A stretch of 64,000 nt of DNA from Nymphaea colorata (GCF_008831285.2 NC_045150.1:6770001-6834000), one strand, 5' to 3'. Shown: positions 24,284 through 37,100, numbered from the stretch's first letter. Numbers and translations are program-made. Notes: generated by a model not told the origin, from the letters alone.

Positions 24284-25228
24284 CTCTCTCAATACTATCA
24301 TCTTAACATCCTGGTGGTAGATCGAGTGAACGAGAGGCTAATCCTACTGTCTGAGTAAAGGGCGAAGCGCACCCCCCCCCCCCCCCCAAAGGACCCTTCT
24401 TTCACATTCAAAAGTACGTTCTTTTGAAAATTAAGGTCTTTCCATGGACAAAGATATAAACACGACAAGTAACCTATCAGCTCTCTCAATACTATCATCT
24501 TAACATCCTGGTGGTATATCAAGTGAGCGAGAGGCTAATCCTACCGCCTGAGTAAAGGCCGAAGCGCACCCCTCTAAAAGACCCTTATTTCACATTCAAA
24601 AGTACTTTCTTTTGAAAATTAAGGTCTTTTCATGGACAAAGATATGAACACGACAAGTAACCTATCAGCTCTCTCAATACCATCATTTTAACATCCTGGT
24701 GGTAGATCGAGTGAGCGAGAGGCTAATCCTACCGCCTGAGTAAAGGACGAAGCGGACCCCTCAAAGGATCCTTATTTCACATTCAAAAGTACGTTCTTTT
24801 GAAAATTAAGGTCTTTCCATGGACAAAGATATGAACACGACAAGTAACCTATCAGCTCTCTCAATACTATCATCTTAACATCCTGGTGGTAGATCGAGGA
24901 GGCTAATCCTACTCCTTGAGTAAAGGCCGAAGCGCACCCCCCCCCCCTCAAAGGATCCTTATTTCACATTCAAAAGTACGTTCTTTTGAAAATTAAAGTA
25001 TTTCCATGGACAAAGATATGAACACGACAAGTAACCTATCAGCTTTCTCAATACTATCATCTTAACATCTTGGTGGTAGATCGAGTGAGCGAGAGGTTAA
25101 TCTTACCGCCTGAGTAAAGGCCGAAGCGCACCACCCAAAGGACCCTTATTTCACATTTAAAAGTACGTTCTTTTGAAAATTAAGGTTTTTTCATGGACAA
25201 AGATATGAACACGACAAGTAACCTAATT
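24284..25228. repeat. Tandem array, five copies of a 187-bp unit
   Basis: The anchor CTCTCTCAATACTATCATC (with small changes) recurs at 24284, 24481, 24669, 24856 and 25043, giving spacings of 197, 188, 187 and 187 bases. The first unit is longer because of a C run of about 17 at 24371-24387. Units share TCGAGTGAGCGAGAGGCTAA, GAGTAAAGGCCGAAGCGCAC and CCATGGACAAAGATATGAAC blocks. Neighbouring units are about 90 percent or more alike by eye. The open frame across it is a by-product of the repeat. Confidence 0.93.
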
Positions 25229-27170
25229 GTTGGGTCTCACATATGAGTGGACGTCATGCTTTTGAAAGTTCTAAGGGCGGTCATCGGTAACTTCTAAATT
25301 ATGAACGCAGGCTAACCTTTTGCTCCACTAGGAACCTAATTTTACAATCAAAATCAACCCAAAATATTAAAGTTGTGTTTGATCACTCCTCCTATAAAAG
25401 TCTATGATATGAAAACTGTGGGTTAAGATTAGTCTCTTCCTACATATAAAACAAGAAGTTCAAGTGTGGTTCTTAGGTCAGATCTAGGAGTCTTAGTTTG
25501 ATAAACCATGGATTTTTTGTTGGATATTTTACTACATCAGTAAAAAAAAAAAAGTCACGTTAGATTCATATTGAATCCATGGATTTCAAATATGGAATAA
25601 TCAGACACGCCCTAAAATCGTATTAAAATCCTAGTTTCAAACTTAGAACTTAGTTTAACAAAGTTTGTTTTTTATATCAAAATGTCTATGGCGGTCAGGA
25701 GATGACTTCATTCAAATTGATGGTTTCAACAATATTTTATAGTGTTCCCATTCAAATTTTAACATTTTTAAGTTGAACTGGCCGATTTTAGTACTTGATC
25801 AGCGCCCATGAGGGCCATGAGGGCCATCTAAAAGGGCATTTTGAAACGAGAATACTATATATTTTTTTAACTGAATATGTCTATTCTTAAACACTTTATG
25901 GGGTGTTTAGCGGCAGGGGGACACTATGAGTCTCATAAATCTGCTCCAAAGATTGAGCATATTCATACTAGAACTAGTGTTTTATGAATGTGCTCAATCT
26001 TTTGGGTCAGATTCATAAGACATTTACATAGTGTTTCAACTGTCAGACGACCTGTAATAGGACATTGTGTTCATGTTACCAAACACTTGTAAGGGATGTA
26101 CTTCTAGCATTCAATTTTGGACAGACCTTACCTAGAATATCTTGAACTTCAACCTTTAGATTATATGAATTAAGCTTTTACTGGCTCAAATTTAACGCTT
26201 AACATACACATGCATGCACACGCACAGGTTAAAAGCTAAGATTGGTCATAAACATGAAGATACATAGGATGTTTATGTCTGTAGGCTAAACTGGTGGTGG
26301 AGTTGTAAATTTTTAGCTTGGGGGCAGCAGTTATGAAAGTTGTGCGCTAAGTTCAAAAGGCACCCCATATAAAAATTATGTTTATATTTAAAAAAAAAAA
26401 AGTTGGTATATGTAATTTTAAAATTTGTACCAAATATCAATATGAACATAAGACTTTTTTATGGGTTGATGTTGACACTTGCCCACACGGTGCCCACACT
26501 CGCTTTCGTCCCCCTTGATGTGCATCATGGAAGGAGCAAATGCATCAAATGAGCCGCTGGCGGCGAGTCGCCCACTTAATGTAAAACACAACCACCAAGA
26601 TGCTTGACTCTTCTTTAATTCCATCAGTCCAAATAAGTAGGACAGTGAAAGGAAATCGAAGACATGGCGTCCTCTTTGACATAATGTGACCACCTTGAAA
26701 CCATTTACCAGTCAAAGAACGAGCGCCACAGATTCAAGACAAAGAGATTATGTAGTCTTCCATAATTGTTCCCTAGTTTCATCGTTCAGAGAGTCTTCTT
26801 CTTTTTTGCCATGTGTTTATTGTCAGCACTTTCGGAAAGAAAGAGCATCTTCCTTGATTTTTCTTCACGCGCTATGAAATTTCAGATCCTTTATGGACCC
26901 GCCCACGTTTGATTTCTTTGAAAAAGAAGCCCAAGTCTTTTTCTTTTGCATTGTTTGTATACAGACCAGGACCCTACAGTTTGCAGCATTGACACGGGCT
27001 TACGAAGAAAGAGACTGAGGGCAGTTGAACCTCCAGTGGCGAATATCTAATCAGGATCCAATGAAATGCTTGGGAGACCCTTGGTAGGTGAGTTGTAAAA
27101 TATGATAACTATGCGGCCTTAATTATCGGTCAAATTTCATAACATATTTGTCAAATCAAGGACATGTTAG
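25229..27170. other. Intergenic, no gene seen
   Basis: AT-rich DNA. Around 25905-26060 there is a repeat trace with CATAAATCTGCTCC and GATTCATAAGACA words that resemble the short TIR family of 41648. No open frame here looks like a protein. Confidence 0.45.
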
Positions 27171-27173
27171 GTG

Positions 27174-27176
<3 letters not shown>

Positions 27177-27262
<86 letters not shown>
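27177..27262. repeat. (AT)43 microsatellite
   Basis: A perfect uninterrupted run of 86 bases of alternating A and T. The Ile-Tyr repeat frames across it are artefacts. Confidence 0.97.
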
Positions 27263-27264
<2 letters not shown>

Positions 27265-27291
27265 AGCTTTTATAGTACTGATTGTCTTGGT

Positions 27292-27481
27292 AAGGGGCGG
27301 AGGCTGGAGGCCCGCATGGGCCCTAGCCCCACTTCATTTTTTTTTTTTTAATTTATATATAAATTTTAAGAAATTTTATTTGTCTTATATAAAAATTTTG
27401 AAAAATGATATTTCGGCCCATGTCAAAATTTAAAAACTTTAATTTGGCCCTCCTCATGAAAAATTTCCGTCTTCGCTCCTG
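27292..27481 (+). mobile_element. hAT-like MITE, GGGCGGAG family, reference copy
   Basis: 190 bp flanked by the perfect 8-bp duplication GTCTTGGT (27284-27291 and 27482-27489), the target size of hAT elements. The termini AAGGGGCGGAGGCTGG and TTCGCTCCTG are imperfect inverted repeats. The interior is a GC-rich head (GGCCCGCATGGGCCCTAGCC), a T/A-rich middle with GAAAAATGATATTTCGGCC, and a tail with TTTGGCCC. No coding capacity; presumably moved by an hAT transposase elsewhere. Confidence 0.88.
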
Positions 27482-27545
27482 GTCTTGGTGGTGTGTTTAA
27501 TCAATGCAAATGGTGGATGGAGATCTGGATGGCCAGAGGATTTCA

Positions 27546-27549
<4 letters not shown>

Positions 27550-27579
<30 letters not shown>
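27550..27579. repeat. (AT)15 microsatellite
   Basis: A perfect AT dinucleotide run of about 30 bases. Confidence 0.9.
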
Positions 27580-27583
<4 letters not shown>

Positions 27584-28095
27584 TTAAATCCAGCAATTAC
27601 ATTGCTTATGACAACAAGAGCACTGTTCCGAATAGCATGTAAAACAATGTTAAAACTGAGGAGATAGAGCAATTGAATCTGGGGTTGTGGAGCGACAGTG
27701 CATGCGGATCCAGAACCAAATCCAGGGAACTCACGCGGATCCAATACAAGATCAAATCATGAATCCTAGCGCAAAATGCAGATTTGGATAAGGAGAAAGA
27801 GCAAAAAATTTCATAAGAAAACCCATCTGTAAGGGGCAACACCTTATTTGCAGGACTCTGAAATCTCCATGACTGTTCTTAATTTTAGAAAGTTGCAGGG
27901 AGTATTTTTGTAAATCCTTTTGAGCAGTATAACGTCTTCTCCTTCATCCTTCCAAGATCTAGTGCTGTGTCAAGTGGTTTTCCCACAATGGCTTCTGTTT
28001 CTTATCTACTCTTTCATCATGTTTTCATTGGATATTCATTTCACACTCTCACATTTTCATGCATTGAGTTTCGTGGGGTGGAAATGTTTTTTCGG

Positions 28096-28325
28096 AAGGA
28101 AGACACTGGCGTTTAGGGGCGGAGGCAGGATTTTTACTTGGTGGAAGCGAATGATCGAGCGATAAATTGAATTAAATTTTTGAAATAATTTTACTGAAAG
28201 AACTCTTATTTTTCAAAAGTTTTACAAGGGACAAAATGACAATTTTGAAAATTTTCATATGCAAAATCTAATTTTTCAAAATGTGAAGGTGCCCATGGCC
28301 CCCTCCTGGCCTTCCCTCTCTCTTG
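28096..28325. mobile_element. Diverged relative of the GGGCGGAG MITE family
   Basis: Starts TAGGGGCGGAGGCAGG and closes with CCCCTCCTGGCCTTCCCTCTC, consistent with decayed inverted termini. The interior differs from the main family (TTTTACAAGGGACAAAATGAC). The target duplication is not recognisable. Confidence 0.4.
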
Positions 28326-28618
28326 TTTACCTCTTCAAGCCATCATTAATTTTTTATATGCTTCCCCGCTGGTTATTCCATATTTGCTTAGATTTCTTTC
28401 ATATTTCATTGTATGTTGTGTGCATTTAATTAAAAGCCAGTCTAAATGGTGTCTAGAGGTAGTCCGGTGTAGTTTTCTGATCACAAAGTAGTAGGATTAT
28501 TTTTCCCATTACTTGAGGCAGCAAACATCTTCTTAATTCGTTTCCTCTCCTTCGTTTTTCTTTAAATTACATATTCTTGAGTTACCTATTGTTTCGGCTG
28601 TAGGGCATGTGGTCAGGG

Positions 28619-28790
28619 GTGGAGCGGAGCTAAGGGGTGCCCGCAGGGCCATGGACCTCCTAAAAAATATATATTATATAAATTTTAAAAAATTTCACTT
28701 GTCTTATATAAATATTTTGAAAAATGATATTTTAACTCTTGTCAAAATTTAAACAAATTTAAAAACTTTAAGTTGATGATAGACCATAGT
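28619..28790 (+). mobile_element. Truncated hAT-like MITE, GGGCGGAG family
   Basis: Starts TCAGGGGTGGAGCGGAGC and follows the family (GGGCCATGG head, CACTTGTCTTATATAAA middle, GAAAAATGATATTTT), then loses similarity after AAACTTTAAGTT. The right terminus is missing. Confidence 0.6.
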
Positions 28791-29963
28791 TACAGATATT
28801 GTTTTAGTGTTTTAAGCAGCAAAGTTTTTCCTCAAGTATTACACATCAAACGTGAAAAAAATTGTCAATTTTTTAAAACTTCTTAAAAATTATGAGAAAA
28901 CCTAGTAAATGAGCAACTAATAAGACAACATTAAATGGAAATAAATAGCTTATAATTAAATACGTGAAAAACACCTGAAATGAGAAAAAAAAAAACCATA
29001 AAGGGGAAAAATCATGTCCTTTTCTCGTTTTTTATTTTCGCTTTTTCCCCCTTTTCTGGCTGACTTACTTTTTGGTATTTTTAACGCGTCTCTAATATAT
29101 ATATAAAAATAAATAAATAAATAAATAAAAGAGTTTATGACTATGTTATAAATAGAGCAGTTCAACTGTTCTTTCTATTTTGGTTGGAGTTTAAAATCCA
29201 TCTCGCTGTAGGAAGAACTTGTCGACATCTTCTCTTCTTTCTCTCATTATGTTTTTCCGAGTCAGCTCTTCTATTTTGTATTGTGTTCTCTGTTCGGAAG
29301 ATGATCATATGTCGTGCGGACTTGTTTTCAATTAGAAATATTTTGAATTCCGTCAGTTTTTCTTGTTTTCATGTTCTGTGGATGCCGACGACAGCTAATA
29401 ACTTGCCTGTTGGTTTCATGCAATCATGCATTAATGTCTTTAATTCATGTTTTGTATAATTCCTCGAGCATTTTTGCACTACCATTAGCAATTTAATAGC
29501 ATTTCATGCACTTTAGTTGCTCTCTGGAGTACTTCTCCTTTAATTTGCATGTATTTAGTGTTTTCTTCCAGGAGTTATGTCCATGGAGATCATCCCTCAC
29601 ATAATGTAATTCCTAAATTCTACCAAAACAGTAGGAGAGTTTCCTTAGTTCTAGGGTGTTGAAAAAAAAAATTGCATGTTGGCACATAAGTGTTCCGGCA
29701 ATAATGGGGATACCTCAAAGAGGCCGAAGCCCCTTCTCCTTTTCTTGAGGTCCTATGTCGAAAGATGTTTCAAGATTTGGGGAGCAGGACACATGTGAAC
29801 TAAAATATTGTGCGACTGCCGTTTGTAGTCTAGAAAAATAGCGCCTGCTGAAATTGAATTGACAACCAAATTTCAACCCGTTCATCAATCCGACCAGCTG
29901 TTGCATTATGCCCAATAACAAGGATACCCTCAACTTTTAAAAGTAAACAAGGGGGCCCTCCAC
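28791..29963. other. Intergenic, no gene seen
   Basis: AT-rich, with an (AAAT)n run at about 29108-29132. A frame at 29184 of 91 codons has no recognisable similarity. Confidence 0.4.
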
Positions 29964-30162
29964 TAGGGGCGGAGCCCAGGGTGGCGCTGCATGGGCCCTG
30001 GCCCCACCTCAAAAAAAAAAACTTTTTAAAAAATTATATGTAAATTTTAGAAAATTTCACTTGCCGTGTATAAAAATTTTAAAAAACGATATTTTGGCCT
30101 CAAGCGAAATTTAGAAGCTTTAGTTTGACCCCCCTCATGAAAAATTTCTCGCTTTGCCCATG
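29964..30162 (+). mobile_element. hAT-like MITE, GGGCGGAG family
   Basis: 199 bp starting TAGGGGCGGAGCCCAGG and ending TCTCGCTTTGCCCATG. Flanks CCCTCCAC (29956-29963) and TCCTCGAC (30163-30170) agree at 6 of 8 positions, a slightly decayed 8-bp duplication. The internal blocks match the copy at 27292. Confidence 0.82.
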
Positions 30163-30870
30163 TCCTCGACATTTATATATTCATAGATGGCCACCTTGGT
30201 GATGGCCCTGATGCAAGCCATTACATAGTTAACAAATATACTAAAATACCCTTAACTTATTAGATGAACGCTGGAAAGGCTAGTTATTTTCTGGATATGT
30301 TGTATCAACAGCTAATGATTTTACCAGTAAAAACGATTGCAAGGGGAATAGCTGATATCAAATCCCAGCGTTGATGTCTTGCTTTGTTTTCATTTTTTAT
30401 TTGTTTAATTGAAATATGGATGTCACTTTGGGAACCCCATCAAGGACTATGTTACAAATCAAAATCTGACCACTAATTCTAATGTTGGACAGGCTCAACT
30501 GAAATGTGGATATGTTTTTAAGATCATAAGTAATAATGTATACAAATTAGAAATAAAATTTAACTTATCAAGTAAAAATGCCATTATGAATGCTAGTTGC
30601 ATTGATATGTTGAAGAGTAAGAAGGAACTATTGGAATCCTTGTAAGAACTTGACATATTTTTGTTGCAGAAACAAAAGCATCTTGATGATATTTAACTCT
30701 CAGCTCTCACTTTTATGAATGCAAAACTTTTACTTATAATATATGTGCATGCATGTTTAATAGCAGTGGCGGAGCTACGTTGTAGTTGATGTGGTCCATT
30801 GTTACATCAGTAAACAAATTTTACTCTGTTTACATATAAAAACTTCCTTAATTTTCAATTTCTCAATATC
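30163..30870. other. Intergenic, no gene seen
   Basis: AT-rich DNA with a remnant GCAGTGGCGGAGCTACG near 30765, which looks like a lone terminus of the GGGCGGAG element family. No protein-like frame. Confidence 0.4.
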
Positions 30871-30873
30871 CCT

Positions 30874-31206
30874 CTCCAAGGCCATGCATACAAGGATCTA
30901 TTCATGAACCCCAGAATTCCTGGCCGTCCGATCTCAGAATCCAAACTCTCTCCCCTCTACAAGACTAACCAAAAAAAGGTGCAAAGATGAGAATGGTTCC
31001 AACCAATTTACACTATCCCTATGATTCTAGAGAGAGAGAGAGAGAATCATGGGGATAGTGCAAATTGGTGTAAACCATTCTCATCTTTGCACCTTTTTTT
31101 GGTTTCCTGCATGCATGTTTCTCTTCCCTCTTCTTCTCTTGGCAAACCCGGATGGCCAGGAATTCTGAGGTTCATGAACAGATCCTTGTAAACAACGCCT
31201 TAGAGA
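30874..31206. repeat. Foldback sequence, about 330 bp
   Basis: The two halves are inverted copies. CAAGGATCTATTCATGAACC at 30891 pairs with the complement near 31165-31188, AGAATTCCTGGCC pairs with GGCCAGGAATTCT, and the inner arms (AAAGGTGCAAAGATGAGAAT on the left) pair nearly perfectly with 31050-31100. The loop is only an AG-repeat of about 20 bases at 31028-31046. The inner 60 bp stem is almost perfect while the outer stem has bulges. Either a MITE or the precursor of small RNAs. Confidence 0.85.
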
Positions 31207-31452
31207 GAGAGAGAGAGATGTGGTCTCTTAACGAAATTTCCTTTTTTTGTTTTTATTAAAAAGTTCTTTTTTTATTAAAAAGTTCTTTGTCCACAAATCT
31301 TGCACTTTGTGAAAAAGATTTCAAAATAATCAAATTGGGCAAAAATGTAGTGAGGAACAATTCTTCAAAATAGAAGCAAATGGGTGGGAACACACAAAAG
31401 TTATGCAATAACAACAGTGATCTACCTAATAGAACACAGCCATAGTCACTAG

Positions 31453-33034
31453 GGCCCGTTTGATGCAAGGAAAAATCTTGTGCATCGGTTGAAAACTGTA
31501 TGGGTGTGTGAAATTTCACCTATTCACCTCCCGATACAACAAACACGATGAAATTTCACCCGAAAACTCGTACACAGGTATCTCCTCTCTCGTTGCATGT
31601 CCTCCTCTCTTTCTGCGTCTCTCCTCTCTTGCTGCGTCTCCTCCTCTCTCGCTCTCTTGTTCCTCACCTTTGCTACTGCACAGGTCTCTTCCTACTCCGG
31701 GGTTGTTTTCTGAGTGGTGGATCTTGATCTGAGATTTTTGTCTGCACCTGTTTGGTTTTCTGGAGGAGGGTTGTCCCGGCGAGGAGATCAAGTAAACCAG
31801 GTATGGCAAAATAGAAAGGAACGAAGGGAAACTTGATCTTTTCCATCTCTCCTCACATTCCTCATTTTTCTTCGTTGATACGAAAGAACGATGTTTTATA
31901 TGCGCTACTGATCATGATTTTACTTTGGTTTTACATTTCCTCGAATACTTCATTTATTGAGTTTTTGGCTCCTTCCAGTTCAACGATTGGTCATCTCTTA
32001 GTCCACGGCAAGTTGGAGATTGGTGAAAGTGGGTTTCAATAAACCCTTGTGAAACTCCTAGTTGAGATTGGAGAACTTGGATTAGAGTTGTTTTTCAGAG
32101 TTGTTTTTTGTGACTTCTAGTCTTATATGCTGGTGACTTTGTGACTTTTTTGTCTCTTTAGCAATGTGTATATCTGTTCAATGTTCATACCTTACAATGC
32201 AATATTAACATTTGTATATTTGTCGTATTGATGGCATGGAAGAATTTAACATGGTAAATTTATAATGGTAAATTTTTCTAAAAAAATTTACAAGATGAAA
32301 TTTCTCGTTCTTTCAATATGAGACCTTGTTTGATGACAGGGTCTCAGTTTTTAACGTGGTAAAATTAACCATGTCGTGGACTAAGAGATGACCAATCGTT
32401 GAAATGGAAGGAGACAAAAACTTAATAAATGAAGTATTCAAGGAAATGTAAGACCAAAGTAAAATCATGACTAGTAGTGCATATAAAACATCGTTCTCTC
32501 GTACCAACAAAGAAAAATGAGGAATGTGAGGAGAGATGGAAAAGATCAAGTTTCCCTTCGTTCCTTTCTCTTTTGCCATACCTGGTTTACTTGATCTCCT
32601 CGTCGGGAAAACCCTCCTCCAAAAAACCAAACAGATGCAGACAAAAATCTCAGATCAAGATACACCACTCAGAAAACAACCCTGGAGCAGGAAGAAACAT
32701 GTGCAGCAGCAAAGGTGAGGAACAAGAGAGCGAGAGAGGAGGACACGCAGCGGGAGAAGAGATACCTATGCAGCAAGAGATGAGAGGTTCCGTCGAGTGA
32801 GGAAGGGAAAGCAGCAAGAGAGGGGAAGATGGGCATCTACGGGAGGGGAAAAATTGAGAAACCTAATGGCTCTCAGTTTTGTTACCGAAAAGGTCCGACC
32901 TAGGTCAGACTTGAGTTTTTTGGGTGAAATTTCATCATGTTTGTTACGTTGGAAGGTGAACGGGTGAAATTTCACCCACCCGCATAGTTTTCAACCAATG
33001 CACATGATTTTTTGGGTGCATCAAATGGTAATTT
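31453..33034. mobile_element. 1.6-kb imperfect palindrome (foldback element)
   Basis: The left arm about 31453-32012 and right arm about 32367-33034 are inverted copies. The outer ends GGCCCGTTTGATGCA and TGCATCAAATGG match, as do AAATTTCACC blocks, a pyrimidine-rich block with CTCCTCTCTCGCTCTCTTG, AGATCAAGTAAACCAGGTAT, and TCATCTCTTAGTCCACG at the inner edges. The central spacer is about 350 bp. The right arm is longer because of an extra segment near 32800-32900. TAG occurs at both outer edges (31450-31452, 33035-33037) and might be a 3-bp target duplication. No transposase frame is present; frames of about 100 codons in the arms mirror each other. Confidence 0.8.
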
Positions 33035-33554
33035 TAGTGATGGGAGCATTGTCACAATAATCAATAAAACGTAAATCAGCTATAGGAAATAAAAACCAGA
33101 AGAAGAAGGGGAGACAACGAAACAGATGAGCTGATCTTGTTCTTCATTTTGGTGAGAAAGCCCAGGCCGGCAAGCTGCATATATATATCATGTATCTCAT
33201 ACACACAGCCCAATGCCATGCATCGAACTATGTGTGTAAGATTTTATAGGAATCCACATTATATATAAATAGCACTGGATTCCTCCAATGGCCCTGGCTA
33301 TATATAGAAAATGTGGATTCCTCTAGTCTATCACACATGAGGATAGATGGTCAGATGGCCAAAGGAATCCAATGTTATATATATATTTATATATATTGAG
33401 TCAATGTTAACCGTAGCTAGTCATTGAGCCATCTAATCTCAGATACAGGTGGATGGTTAAAAAAAATATATGAAAAAGAAAGTGAAAACTAATACTTAAA
33501 CTTTTTGTTCTTGTTTGTTAGATGGGTGGGTGATTTAAAAAGTTAGAGTCACCA

Positions 33555-33598
<44 letters not shown>

Positions 33599-34176
33599 AT
33601 TATTATTATTATGACTAATTTTTCCCAGTCTAGGTTTTTCAAATGGATAAATGCTTTTAGCCAGGGCTGGGTGTACGTAGACTTGTGCTAAAAATATTTA
33701 CCCGCGGTTTGTGGCTAAAGACCAGTTTCCCAACAACTGCATCAAATAAGACGTCCCTATCCATGCCCAAACTCTCTCCAAACCTGAGGTTTGATAAATC
33801 CATGTAGCTCGACTCACCATGCTTGTGCCAATCTATGTGGCCGAGTGGATGCGAACACGTCTCTTGGTGTTTTCAAATCCCATGCCACTGTTCTTGATTT
33901 CATAACTAAATTACAGTAGAAAAACTAAAGGAAGACTCGAGTTGTAAAACCCAATAGCCTGCAAAATATGGATCCAAAACTAAACTCTATGTCCAGTTCA
34001 TACGCTTAGATAGCATTTGGTAGGAATAATTTATGTTGTTGGACCATATATCCCAGTCAGGTTGGTGGAACGGGGAGGAGGAAAGCAACACCAAGTTGTG
34101 TTCAAACTGAGGCATGATCAGTTTGAATCGACAGCAGCAGAAGAAGAAGAAGATGAACATAGGAGATGATATCTGC
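33035..34176. other. Intergenic 3' of NRT2
   Basis: No gene. It contains a (TA)n(TTA)n microsatellite at about 33558-33612 and, near 33400-33560, a diverged relative of the MITE at 21296. Short repeats containing AGGAATCCA (33250-33370) alternate in orientation. Confidence 0.45.
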
Positions 34177-37100
34177 TCAGCAGTTACGTTCGACTGGCAT
34201 CGTGGTGGAAGCATGGAGCTGCTTCTCGGAGCTGCGCCCTCTCTCGCTCCTGCTGTTGTGTGCAAACTTCAAGCTGTTGTGGTGGTAGCCCATCTCCCTC
34301 TCCCCATCGCTCCATTCCCGCAGGTAGTAGTCTTCCTCGGAGGAGCCGGGCTTGGAGGAGGGGCCGGAGAGGGTGCCGCCCCACTGGGGGAAGTAGATGA
34401 GGTGCTGAGGGAGGGCGCAGGCGATGATCATCACCCCCATGAAGGTGATCCCCCTCGCCGTCGAGAACGTCGACCCGTTGAAGAATATCGACTGCGTCAC
34501 CAGCGAACCGACGTTTCCCCCGCTTCCCGTCATTCCAGACACGATCCCAAGTGATCTGGAAAAACACCCCAGACCCAAATTTAGGAGAGGAAGCAACAGT
34601 GATCGAATTGAGTAGGCAACAAGTATGCACGAAGAGGGATGGAGGGTATTTTTTAAAAACTTTTTATAGAAGAATAAGTAGTTTAGACTTTTTTTTATCT
34701 TATTCATAATTTTTTTACCCTCTTAAAAACATTTTTTTTATTAAATTGCACACCCCTGTGACAAACTTAGAAAATATGTGTATTTTGGAATACCAAAATA
34801 TATATTTATATAGAATCAAAATGCTATAAAAATTTCAAAATTAAAGCAGCATTTAGATAAACAAGTAATATTGTTAAAACCAGTGCATGTTAACCACCAA
34901 TAACTTGCAAAAACAAAACGAAAACTTAGTTAAAAACAAGTTAAATTAAGCAAAAGTAAGGAGTTCGGATCTTAAGTACCCTCTTTGTTGTATCCGTACG
35001 GTGACACAGATTTGTGTTCATATGTGGACTCCCTTCTTGGCTTAAAATTTTGAAAAATCTGCATCTACCTCCATGAAATTTTGAATAAAAATAATTGCTT
35101 TTCTAAAAATTTTAAGAAAGTATAATTCGTCCCCTCCTAAAAATAATTTGTAGCTCCATCCTTACTATTACTAGTTGCTTCATATTGGAGCTCGCCGGTT
35201 TGTAGTACTACATTGTCCGTAGGTGCACAGACACAGTTAGGATTTTTTTTTTTTAATATATATGGACTGAATTGTATTTTTCAAAACCTTTACCATGCAA
35301 AATATATTTTTCAAAAAGACCAAATAAAACTTTTGTAAATTATAACATAAAATCTCTTTTTCTCCAAAATCCGGAATCCGGGGAGGATAGGTCCGCTCAG
35401 GGTACTCCAACCTCAGATGCGGTTTGAGTAGCACAATATGATGGGACGTGACTAACTCTTCATGTATTTTGTTTCAAAAATATATAACTACCTTTATATT
35501 TTTCTATAAACTTATTCTTGAAGCAGTGATTTGAATTTACCAATAAGATCTTGTAATCCAATTCATAAGTTGGAGGAAACTTTGGACAATCCCATTTGCG
35601 GATCTATATTCGTGTATGTACTTGGTAGTACAGGTTTTAAGTCTATAAAAACTACCGCTTGGTAAAGTTGGTTATATGCGTCATACTAGGATCATATAGA
35701 GATAAAATTATTGTTTTTTTGAAAAAAAAAAATCGTTTTTAAAGTGGTCGGTACTTGCCCTTTTGTTTTAAAATATGTGTACTTTTTAGTGCTTATCTGG
35801 CCCGAGTTTACCTCAGCTAGGCTTCAACTATAATTTAATTAGCCAAGGAGTTAAATCATGATAAACATAGATATATTCTAAGTCTATCTAAACTCCAAAG
35901 CTACTAGGTTTGAAAGATTTATCCTTTAAACAAATATTTTGAAAAAAATCTAAGGGTCTGATTGAGTGAAAATCTTTTTTAAATGTTTTTTTCAATCTAG
36001 CGAAACACAAAATGTATTTTTATATTGCAAAGAGTGTGTCTTACATGCAAGTTCTTCAACGTGGAGATCTGGCAATCTATTGGCAATAACTCAGAATCTT
36101 ATATGAAGAAGGGGAAGCGAAAGCGGAAGCGGAAGCGGAAGCGGTGGGTGGGATTAACGATCCCGCCCACTGTGAAACACAAACTAGGAGTGTGGTACTA
36201 ACCTGCGCGAGATGAAGGGGATGACGCCGAAGGTCAAACCGCAGGCTGCCTGAACCAGGAAGGAGAAGACCAGCATCACGGCGATGGCGCCGGCCAAGGT
36301 GTTCATCATCCCCAGGACGACGCAGAGGACCCCGCCGGCTGTCTGCACTGCCCACAGCCCCCACAGCCTCCCCCTCATACCGTACCTCTTGGCCATCCAG
36401 TCGGAGAAAGCCCCGCCGAGAGGCCTGGAGAAGAGGTTGGCCATCCCGAAGCTCGCCGCCACCATCCCCGCCGTGTGCAGCTGCAGCTCGAACCGATCGT
36501 AGAAGTACTGAGCGATCACGTTGTCCACCGTCAGCTCCACGCCGAAGCAGTAGCCGTACGTCAGCGCCAGAATCCAGGCCCGGTAGTTCGTGACGGCGTG
36601 GTAGACGACCTTGCCGAAGCTGTCGTCGACTTTCTCCCCCTTCTTCTTGAGGTCGTCGTAGTTGCCGTCGGGAAGGTCTTGCCCCAGCGTCAGGACCATC
36701 ATGCCCATGAGGTATTGGAAGACGGCGGGCACGAAGAAGGCGATGCGCCAGGCGGTGAAGGGCGTGACGCCCATGGCCCGGTGGATGAGCTCGTAGAGCA
36801 GGGGCATCAGCAGCTGGGTGGCGCCGCCGCCGAGGTTGCCCCAGCCGGCGGCAAAGCCATTGGCGTGGCCGACGACGCGGGTGCTGAACATTGAGCTCAT
36901 CCAGAACTGGCAGGAGACGAAGCTGGCCAGAGAGAGGCCGATGATGAAGCGGACGGCGATGAAGGAACCAGGGGAGTCGATGATGGCCGCGCAGAAGATG
37001 GCGGGGGCGGTGAGGATGCAGAGGGCCGCGCAGGAGCGGCGGGGGCCGATAAGGTCGCAGAGGGTGCCCATGAGGAGACGGGAGGCGATGGCGCCGGTCA

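Noticed and set aside
24298..24522. 74-codon minus-strand frame with a Gly run
   Set aside because: It lies in the 187-bp tandem array and the Gly run is the complement of the C tract; the other units do not keep the frame.
24284..25228. Tandem array considered as a CRISPR-like array
   Set aside because: The units are 187 bp and nearly identical throughout with no unique spacers, and the DNA is plant nuclear.
27148..27433. Frames encoding Ile-Tyr repeats
   Set aside because: Translation of an AT microsatellite.
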